Source of the DNA: a bacterium
Lineage (GTDB): Bacteria; Babelota; Babeliae; Babelales; JABDEC01
Length of the DNA stretch: 14,110 nt
Direction of reading: 5' to 3'
Assembly (NCBI GenBank): GCA_947486885.1
Contig: CANKVQ010000006.1
Span: 1 to 14,110 of the forward strand
The position numbers and the translations under genes were made by a program. Below the pieces are notes generated by a model. That model saw only the letters and a list, made by a program, of their open reading frames with translations, was not told where the DNA came from and did not search any database. This document shows, in pieces, positions 1 through 5,842 of the stretch. Numbering within the stretch: position 1 is the stretch's first letter; every line of letters begins with the position of its first letter.

Positions 1-396
1 ACTATTATTATTAAAATTATTAAAATCAGTTGCTAATTTTGGTACTATTTTAAAGCCAGCCGTGATAATTTTAGTTTGTGCTTGAACTAAATTTTGGGCA
101 CAAGTACGCGCTAAATGAGTAGCATAACCAAGATTTTTTAATTCTAACAATTGCGCTCGCTTCCAAAATAAACAAGCTTCTAAATATCGCTCTAAATGAT
201 AAGCGCAATTACCCATATTATACCAAATCACACTACTTTTGGGATTTATCGTCTGGTATTCTGTTAATGCAGCTTGAAATTGAGCTTGTTGGTACAACTG
301 ATTACCGGATAAAAAATATTCTTGATTTGTAGCAGAATTTAAATTTAAGCAACTTAATAACCCAAAATTAAGCATCAACTGCATAACCCATTTCAT
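1..396 (-). CDS. batE: BatE-like TPR protein, C-terminus cut by window edge
   Basis: The frame is open from an ATG at 396 to the window edge (132 codons, no stop). The start is supported by a strong ribosome site (GGGAGGG, 403-409) six bases upstream and by a 4-base ATGA overlap with the stop of batD, which implies translational coupling. Residues 1-22 look like an export signal; the LLSC at 13-16 resembles a lipobox, but Leu at -2 is not ideal, so lipoprotein status is uncertain. Residues about 27-94 read as two tetratricopeptide repeats (GNQLYQQAQF, then WYNMGNCAYHLERYLEA). In Bacteroides and Leptospira the gene after batD is batE, a TPR protein of the same membrane complex, sometimes with a C-terminal SH3-like domain; that part would lie outside the window. 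The assignment rests on position and TPRs, so another TPR envelope protein is possible. Confidence 0.72.
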   Translation of the reverse strand, partial: MKWVMQLMLNFGLLSCLNLNSATNQEYFLSGNQLYQQAQFQAALTEYQTINPKSSVIWYNMGNCAYHLERYLEACLFWKRAQLLELKNLGYATHLARTCAQNLVQAQTKIITAGFKIVPKLATDFNNFNNNS

Positions 397-2210
397 AGCT
401 TACCCTCCCAAAATTTCAGCCAATTTTGTGATACAGCAACTAATTCTTGCAGCTTATCTGGACTAATTTTAGATTTATCAAAACTAGCATGTACCAAAAT
501 TTGCCAAAATTCTGTCCAGCTAATTACTTGTGTCTGAAAATTTAAATCACTAGCACTATAACTAGTAATTCCAAAATTTTTAACACCCAGCTTATTAAAT
601 AAATTTAAAAATACTTGATACACACCCTGAATATTGGTCACTTGCTTTAAATCTAATTCAGCCTGCCTAAAAGCCCGCTTTCGTACATAAACAGTTTGTC
701 TAATATAATATTTATAACCAGCTAGCCCGCCTAACCCAACTAAAAATAAAAGTAGCAAACTAGTTAAATTTAAAAACCAACTCTTTGGGATTAACAACTT
801 ACGACCAGTATTTAGATTTAAGCTGCAAATAATGGGGTTAATTTCATGATCAATTTGTAAGTCAGCACAAGAACTTAAAGCATAATTTTTTTTAGTGTTA
901 CTTTTACTATTACTTATATGATTTAAATTATTATCTGGCTCTGTAATTACTAATTTTATGGGCTTAGTAGTTAATTCTTGATATTTTTGAACTTCCGGAT
1001 TAAAAAAAATAAATTTTTGAGCTGGAATTGTAAATTCACCGATTTGTAAACCTTGTACCACAAAATCAAACTGTAATTTAGCTGGCCCCAAACGCTCTGT
1101 TTTAGAATAAAAAGTTCGCAAATTATCTGGTAATTCTAACTGATCTAACTTAAGATCATCTAAGTCATATGGCCGTTCAGAACTCCCAGTTAAACTTAAA
1201 CTAATTAACCCGCCCTCACCTCTAGTTAAATCTGACTTATTAACTGTAAGTTTCAAATCTTTAAAAACACCAACATAATTAATTTTAGTGTTATTAAATT
1301 TGTTTTGCGGCAAATTTTGTACTGTAATTTTTAAGCTATTCGAATAAGTCTGACGAGAACTATAAGAATTCATAAAAAACCAGCCTGATTTACGGTTAGG
1401 TACTGCATAATCTAATGCCAAAGCCGGAATTAAAAAATCACCAGCCTGCGCTGCAGTTAAAATCTGTTCATAATCTTGGTAACTATAAGTAGAATTACGG
1501 ATTACAATGGTGCCAGAACTAGCTTTATTTACTGGTCCAATTTTAAAACTTTTATGACTAACCTGTTCTAAATTAGTTAACTGTAATTGCTCTAAATTAC
1601 TATAAATTCTAATAATAACTTTAAATTTCTCGCCCACAAAAACAGGTTTGATTGGCCCCAATAGTTTTAAAAAAATCGGCTCATTACGTAAATTATTATT
1701 AGCCTGTCCAGAACTATTTCTAGACCCATTATTATTATTATTTCCAGAATTACTATCTAAATTACCAACTGGTTCTGTATTATCTGGCCCAGAGTTACCT
1801 AAATTATTATTAGTATTATCTATAACTTGAAACGTTAACTGGTTAGATTTAATTAATTTACCATTTACTGATAATTCAGCGGGTCCCAGTGTAAAATTAC
1901 CAGACTGATCAATACGCACTAAGTAGCTATAAGTTTTATGCGTTTGCGCCACCCCATTAATTATATTTAAACGATTAACTACCCCATTATTTTTATGTTC
2001 AAAGTTTTCTAAATTTACAATTTTATTTAAAGTAACAGTCTGTTGTTGCCCACTTTCTAGATCTAAATCTACTGTAAATGGTACCCCAGCAATCGGCTGT
2101 CTTAAAATTTGTCCAAAATGATCATGCATACTTAGTGTCACTTGCGTGTCTAAAGCATAACTATTAAAATTAGCGCATATTAAAAATAGTAAACTTATAA
2201 CTCTAATCAC
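393..2210 (-). CDS. batD: BatD-like aerotolerance envelope protein
   Basis: BatD family protein, about 605 residues, close to the usual length. It starts with a signal peptide (hydrophobic residues about 4-15, cleavage probably after SYA near 19). A beta-rich exported region follows, interrupted at about 131-176 by an Asn/Ser/Gly-rich linker (1683-1820), then further beta-rich segments. One transmembrane helix lies at about 478-502, with a basic stretch and a roughly 100-residue cytoplasmic tail after it. This topology is standard for BatD. The start is ambiguous: GTG at 2210 makes a 4-base GTGA overlap with the batC stop, while an in-frame TTG at 2213 adds one residue; both follow a weak AGGG site (2220-2223). 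I prefer GTG. The stop overlaps the batE start as ATGA. BatD is thought to help the BatA/BatB VWA proteins work in the envelope; its molecular role is not settled. Confidence 0.9.
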   Translation of the reverse strand: MIRVISLLFLICANFNSYALDTQVTLSMHDHFGQILRQPIAGVPFTVDLDLESGQQQTVTLNKIVNLENFEHKNNGVVNRLNIINGVAQTHKTYSYLVRIDQSGNFTLGPAELSVNGKLIKSNQLTFQVIDNTNNNLGNSGPDNTEPVGNLDSNSGNNNNNGSRNSSGQANNNLRNEPIFLKLLGPIKPVFVGEKFKVIIRIYSNLEQLQLTNLEQVSHKSFKIGPVNKASSGTIVIRNSTYSYQDYEQILTAAQAGDFLIPALALDYAVPNRKSGWFFMNSYSSRQTYSNSLKITVQNLPQNKFNNTKINYVGVFKDLKLTVNKSDLTRGEGGLISLSLTGSSERPYDLDDLKLDQLELPDNLRTFYSKTERLGPAKLQFDFVVQGLQIGEFTIPAQKFIFFNPEVQKYQELTTKPIKLVITEPDNNLNHISNSKSNTKKNYALSSCADLQIDHEINPIICSLNLNTGRKLLIPKSWFLNLTSLLLLFLVGLGGLAGYKYYIRQTVYVRKRAFRQAELDLKQVTNIQGVYQVFLNLFNKLGVKNFGITSYSASDLNFQTQVISWTEFWQILVHASFDKSKISPDKLQELVAVSQNWLKFWEGKL

Positions 2211-3148
2211 CAATTATTGCCCTGCTTTATTGATTCATGGTTACCTTGTTGGTTCATCTGATAACGCATAATCTGCTTATTGGCCTCTCGATCACTAGCC
2301 TGCGCAACTTGCATTAATTCTTTTAATTCTGGATCTAGTTTAGCTGCTTGATCTGGCTCAGAATTACTTGCTGATACTGGTTGCGCTGGCCCTGAATTAT
2401 TTTTTTGCTCGCCAGAATTGCTTACTGGGGCCGGCTTATTCTCTGCAGAATTTTTTTGATCCGACCCTGAATTTTCTTTGGGCACCTGAGTATCTTTGGA
2501 TTTCTGGTCACCAGCTTGATCTTTGGGTTCACTATCTTTTTGCTCAGAATTATTTTTAGAATCTTGGCTCTTGGGTTCTTGATTTTGCTTGCTAGAATTA
2601 TCTTGATTTTCTTGAGAATTATTATCTTTAGAATCTTGGTCTTTTTGATCTGGGTCTGCTTGATCTGGCTGATTATCGGGCTTATTTTTTTCGGGATTAT
2701 TTTTTTGCTGTTCTAAGATTTTTTTTAATTTCTCATAATTGTCTTTAATGCGCTGATCATTAGGATCAAATTTTAAAGCTGTTTTATATTGTTCTAATGC
2801 TTTTTCTAGTTCGTTTAACTGTACGCTACTATTACCAGCATTAAAATACGCTTCAGCACGTTTTTTAGTAGTTAAAGCTTCTGTAGCCCCAACTTTTTCG
2901 AAACATTTACGCGCCTCGATATAATTTTTATTTTGATAAGCAGCAACCCCTAAATTATATAATGCCGTACTATCTTGATAGTTATTTTGCACCTGTGATT
3001 GGTAATAATTTTCAGCTGTTGTAAAATCTTTTTTTTGATAAGCACTATTAGCCAGATAATCTGTTATAAAATTAGCTTGTATACTTAACGAACCAATTAT
3101 TAGCCAAACTATTGATAATATCAGAGCAGCTTTTCGCCCTAAAAACAT
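2207..3148 (-). CDS. batC: BatC-like TPR protein with long low-complexity acidic tail
   Basis: A 313-residue protein. Residues 7-25 form a signal peptide or N-terminal anchor. Residues about 30-145 hold roughly three TPR units (for example TALYNLGVAAYQNKNYIEA and AYFNAGNSSVQLNELEKALE). Residues about 147-268 are a low-complexity stretch of Gln, Asn, Asp, Lys, Ser and Pro. A short conserved-looking tail ends in NNW, like the terminal DW seen in many BatC or fused BatB/C proteins. ATG at 3148 has a good ribosome site (GGAG within 3150-3157). It lies 83 bp after batB and overlaps batD by four bases if batD starts at GTG. BatC is expected to be a protein-protein scaffold of the Bat complex on the periplasmic side. 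The size and repetitive make-up of the linker are the only oddities. Confidence 0.88.
   Translation of the reverse strand: MFLGRKAALILSIVWLIIGSLSIQANFITDYLANSAYQKKDFTTAENYYQSQVQNNYQDSTALYNLGVAAYQNKNYIEARKCFEKVGATEALTTKKRAEAYFNAGNSSVQLNELEKALEQYKTALKFDPNDQRIKDNYEKLKKILEQQKNNPEKNKPDNQPDQADPDQKDQDSKDNNSQENQDNSSKQNQEPKSQDSKNNSEQKDSEPKDQAGDQKSKDTQVPKENSGSDQKNSAENKPAPVSNSGEQKNNSGPAQPVSASNSEPDQAAKLDPELKELMQVAQASDREANKQIMRYQMNQQGNHESIKQGNNW
2345..2710 (-). repeat. Low-complexity coding repeat in batC
   Basis: This stretch of batC encodes residues about 147-268, dominated by short degenerate units such as QDSK, NSEQK, EPKSQDSK and SGPAQPVS. At the DNA level the same short words recur, for example AGAATCTTGG near 2560 and 2630. 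It probably encodes a disordered linker. Repeats like this can change length by slippage. The hydrophobic frames readable on the opposite strand here are by-products of this composition. Confidence 0.7.
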
Positions 3149-3200
3149 GCTCTCTCCATGATTTAAAATTTAAAAATTAAGTTCTTTTAATCGTAAAGCA

Positions 3201-3229
3201 AGTATAAACTTCACAGGCTAAACACGCAA
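3201..3229 (-). promoter_or_regulatory. Possible weak internal promoter upstream of batC
   Basis: On the minus strand, TTGCGT (3224-3229) and TATACT (3201-3206) are separated by 17 bp in the 83-bp gap between batB and batC. The -10 matches consensus at five of six bases, but the -35 at only three. Chance is a real possibility in AT-rich DNA. If active, it would give separate expression of batCDE. Confidence 0.2.
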
Positions 3230-3231
3230 AT

Positions 3232-4248
3232 TTATATTAACCATTCTAATAACAAGCAAACTAAACTAGCGCCAGCTAAATATGGGTATAGCTCTTTTCG
3301 CTGCTCTTGTTTAACCCCAAAAGACTGTCGCTCATATTTCTCGATGGCTAATTTAATTTTTTGCAAATCACTGTCGTTTTGTTCACTAACGCGAGTATAC
3401 AAACCATGACATGCTTGGGCTAAATCAGCTAACACTTGTTCGTTCAGTTTCGAAATTACTACTTTACCAGACTGATCTAACTGATGGCCAACTTGCTGGC
3501 CCTGCAGATCATAAGTCGGAATCGGGCCGCCATCCAATGACGCTACTCCCACCGTAAAAATATCTAAATGTTGCGCTAATGCTTGCTGTTCAACAGTATG
3601 TAAATCAGCCGAGAAATCTTCACCATCCGTAAATATTACTAAAAGCTTAGTTTGTGCTATTTCAGTAGCGCTATGCTCAGACATCTGCAGTGCTGTTGTA
3701 ATCGCTGAGCCTAACGCTGTTCCGCCAGCTGAAATAGTTTCGACATCTACATCATCTAAAAACATTTGCAATGCCGCACGATCTTTAGTCAGCGGGCATT
3801 GTACAAAAGCGGTACCAGAAAATAAGATTAAGCCTACGCGATCTGCAGCTAATAGCTGCACTAATTTTTTAATTTTAATCTTAGCTAGCTCTAATCTATT
3901 CAGAGATAAATCTTGTACCAACATGCTTCGCGACACATCTAAAGCAATTAAAACATCGCGCCCCCGCTGTTGTACTAACTTACCAGGCTCAGCTAATTGT
4001 GGCGCTAGTGCAGCTAAACCCAAAAAAATTAAACTTAAAATTAATAATACAGTTTTAAAATATAACTTAATTTTCGAATAACCAGTTAAGCTAGTTTTAA
4101 TAAATTTATTTAATAATTTTTTTTGAGAATAAACGCGATAAAAAATTAAAAATAAACCTAAAATTACTAAGTACCAGTACCAATTTAAGCCAAAATATTT
4201 GCTAAACGCCCAGTCACCCCACCGCAAATTTGTTAAGAAAGTTTTCAT
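3232..4248 (-). CDS. batB: BatB-like von Willebrand factor A membrane protein
   Basis: A 338-residue protein with two N-terminal transmembrane helices (about 23-39 and 65-84), a VWA domain (about 97-290) and a C-terminal helix (about 320-337), the usual BatA/BatB topology. The metal-ion-dependent adhesion site is intact: DVSRS with D104, S106 and S108, T177 in SAGGTALG, and D208 in FTDGED. It should therefore bind Mg2+ and engage protein partners. ATG at 4248 follows an AGGAG ribosome site four bases upstream. It lies 46 bp after batA. I call it BatB rather than BatA from its second position and sequence type; the two are paralogues. The family is tied to oxygen or stress tolerance in Bacteroides and to MoxR-type ATPase systems elsewhere, but the biochemical function is unproven. 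Confidence 0.9.
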   Translation of the reverse strand: MKTFLTNLRWGDWAFSKYFGLNWYWYLVILGLFLIFYRVYSQKKLLNKFIKTSLTGYSKIKLYFKTVLLILSLIFLGLAALAPQLAEPGKLVQQRGRDVLIALDVSRSMLVQDLSLNRLELAKIKIKKLVQLLAADRVGLILFSGTAFVQCPLTKDRAALQMFLDDVDVETISAGGTALGSAITTALQMSEHSATEIAQTKLLVIFTDGEDFSADLHTVEQQALAQHLDIFTVGVASLDGGPIPTYDLQGQQVGHQLDQSGKVVISKLNEQVLADLAQACHGLYTRVSEQNDSDLQKIKLAIEKYERQSFGVKQEQRKELYPYLAGASLVCLLLEWLI

Positions 4249-4294
4249 AATGCTCCTACTTGCAATATCCCTCGACTACTGTGCGCTTAAGACT

Positions 4295-5296
4295 TTAATT
4301 TATACTGCGCCAGATAAAATTTCGTAAACCCAATTCTAACAAAATTAAACTAATAATTATTAACAAGAAAACCCAGGCTAACTCATAGCTGTTCGTAAAA
4401 ACATCTGAGTTGTGCTCTACTTTTTCTAACTGGTCGATCTTTTGATAAATTTGCTTTAATTCGCGCGTGTTTTTAGCTAAAAAACTTTGACCGCCAGTCT
4501 CGCGAGCAATTCGCTCTAGTAAATCTAAATCTAATTCGACTGGCACAGCTTGCCGCCCAAAGAAAGTATCGATATAAGCACCCCGTAAGTCACCAATGGC
4601 AATGGTATAAACTTTGATTTTTAATTCTTGCAATAGTTTTAAAGCTAAACCAGGTTGAATATCTTCCGGAGTCGGCTTACCATCGGTTAATAGAATAATC
4701 ACTTTGCTTTTAGCTTTAGAATGCTGCAAACGATTAGCGGCTGTCACTAAAGCTTGTGCTAATACAGTGCCATTAGGATTAATAAAACCAAGTTGCAATT
4801 CTGCAATAATCTTTTCCAAAATTTTTTTATCCAGTGTTAGTGGACAACGTGAAACCGCATATTTGCCAAAAACTACTAAACCCATGGCATCGTTTTCACG
4901 CTGATCAATAAATTTTAATGCTTCAGCTTTAGCAATTTCAAATCTGCTACGTTTTTCATGCTCACTGTCGTATAATTGCATACTACCAGAGACATCTAAT
5001 GCTAAAATTATATCGATACCATCCACTTTAATTTTGGAATAATAGTCGATTAGCTGGGGTCGTGCCAATAAAAAAACTAACAATAAACAAGTAATTAATC
5101 TTAAAATAAATAAAATTGGACGGGCATAATTTCTAATTCCAACTTTATTTTGCACTAAATAATTACTAATCAAATTAGTTAACGGATACTTATATTTAAT
5201 TTTACGTGCATAAAACCAACTACATATTGCTACTAGCAAAACTATAGCACTAAGTAATAGTAACTGCGGAGCGGCAAATTTAAAAAAATAGTTCAT
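4295..5296 (-). CDS. batA: BatA-like von Willebrand factor A membrane protein
   Basis: A 333-residue protein and first gene of the bat operon. It has two N-terminal transmembrane helices (about 9-29 and 60-77), a VWA domain (about 92-290) and a C-terminal helix (about 306-322). The metal site is complete: DVSGS with D101, S103 and S105, T177 in NPNGTVLA, and D205 in LLTDGKP. The segment ARPQLIDYYSK just before the domain is typical of BatA. The ribosome site is weak (GAGAG a few bases before ATG). A good promoter lies about 65 bp upstream. The expected partners moxR and the DUF58 gene are not directly upstream; instead there is a divergent spacer and topA. BatA probably forms heteromers with BatB in the inner membrane. 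Confidence 0.92.
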   Translation of the reverse strand: MNYFFKFAAPQLLLLSAIVLLVAICSWFYARKIKYKYPLTNLISNYLVQNKVGIRNYARPILFILRLITCLLLVFLLARPQLIDYYSKIKVDGIDIILALDVSGSMQLYDSEHEKRSRFEIAKAEALKFIDQRENDAMGLVVFGKYAVSRCPLTLDKKILEKIIAELQLGFINPNGTVLAQALVTAANRLQHSKAKSKVIILLTDGKPTPEDIQPGLALKLLQELKIKVYTIAIGDLRGAYIDTFFGRQAVPVELDLDLLERIARETGGQSFLAKNTRELKQIYQKIDQLEKVEHNSDVFTNSYELAWVFLLIIISLILLELGLRNFIWRSIN

Positions 5297-5359
5297 AAAC
5301 TCTCAAACCACTGGCTCTGAATTATTTAAAAATTGTTAATTATTAATTAAATTTTAGTA

Positions 5360-5388
5360 AATATAGCGCCCCTAAGATAATTTGTCAG
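5360..5388 (-). promoter_or_regulatory. Predicted sigma-70-type promoter of the bat operon
   Basis: On the minus strand, CTGACA (5383-5388) and TATATT (5360-5365) are spaced by exactly 17 bp, each matching consensus at five of six positions. Transcription would begin near 5353, leaving an untranslated leader of roughly 57 bases before the batA ATG. It is the best promoter match I found upstream of this operon. Confidence 0.55.
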
Positions 5389-5454
5389 TTTTTACATAGA
5401 CCTCTAAAACTCTTGTATTTCTCTAAACCAACCTAGCCTAAACTATTACTAATC

Positions 5455-5469
5455 CGGAATTGGATTCCG
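5455..5469. repeat. Perfect inverted repeat CGGAAT-TGG-ATTCCG
   Basis: Six-base perfect arms around a three-base centre, in the bat-topA spacer about 65 bp upstream of the bat -35 box. A second overlapping pairing (AATCC/GGATT, 5451-5466) competes with it. No T-run follows on either strand, so it does not look like a terminator. It may be an operator or a chance palindrome. Confidence 0.35.
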
Positions 5470-5520
5470 AAAAAGTAAGCATAAACCAAATTTTAATTAG
5501 ATGTGATTTATAATGGTAAC

Positions 5521-5640
5521 AAAAATCAAAACTGGCCCAATGGCAAAGCTTTAAGTTGGAGCAAGATCGGGAACCTGATATAAACAATAATTAAGAGCCG
5601 CGGCCGAAAGCTTTTGGGTCTTGAGCGAAAAAGTATCGAA
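5521..5640 (+). ncRNA. Candidate small RNA (GC-richer island in the bat-topA spacer)
   Basis: About 110 bases here are roughly 45% G+C by hand count, clearly above the very AT-rich flanks. Three successive hairpins can be drawn: CCAAT/GTTGG (5537-5541 with 5555-5559), ATCGG-GAAC-CTGAT (5566-5579), and AAGAgCC/GGgTCTT (5593-5599 with 5616-5622). A perfect TATAAT lies at 5509-5514, but without a recognisable -35. I compared it by eye with tmRNA, SRP RNA, RNase P RNA, 6S, 5S, tRNA and the TPP riboswitch and found no match. GAACCTGAT recalls the TPP aptamer, but the other conserved parts are absent. There is no clear terminator. A decayed gene is the main alternative, because a short frame (GTG at 5503) reads 26 protein-like residues to a stop near 5583. 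Confidence 0.25.
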
Positions 5641-5683
5641 CCATGATTAACTAGCTGTTAATAACTAGATATTGGCATGATAT

Positions 5684-5713
5684 TTGACTTTTAGAAAACA
5701 ATTACCTTATTAT
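5684..5713 (+). promoter_or_regulatory. Predicted promoter of topA
   Basis: TTGACT (5684-5689) and TATTAT (5708-5713) are spaced by 18 bp, each matching the sigma-70 consensus at five of six positions. Transcription would start near 5720, giving a leader of about 120 bases before topA. That leader has no hairpin or aptamer I could recognise. Confidence 0.45.
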
Positions 5714-5842
5714 AAAATATATTTTTATTGAAAATTATAGTTTATGTGTAACTTACTGGTTGATAGATTAGGGCTAAATTAGCTTTGTGCTTAGAACAGA
5801 GTTATGAAAAACGGGGATTCCATTTAGGGGGAGTACTGGGTT

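Noticed and set aside
1648..1830. Plus-strand Leu-rich frame opposite batD
   Set aside because: It is the antisense of the Asn-rich linker of batD and has no independent support.
2368..2716. Plus-strand hydrophobic open frames opposite batC
   Set aside because: They are the antisense of the Gln/Asn/Asp/Lys low-complexity segment, whose complement reads as Leu/Ile/Phe. batC has TPRs, a ribosome site and operon context.
5566..5600. TPP riboswitch, suggested by GAACCTGAT
   Set aside because: The CUGAGA element and the remaining conserved aptamer core are missing, and the downstream gene is topA, not thiamine metabolism.
5625..5643. 17-residue minus-strand peptide frame (MVRYFFAQDP...) in the spacer
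   Set aside because: It has no ribosome site and no recognisable homology; its length is within chance expectation.
5620..5645. tRNA T-arm, suggested by GGTTCGATAC on the minus strand
   Set aside because: The flanking bases do not form a T stem, and there is no acceptor, D arm or anticodon arm at suitable distances.
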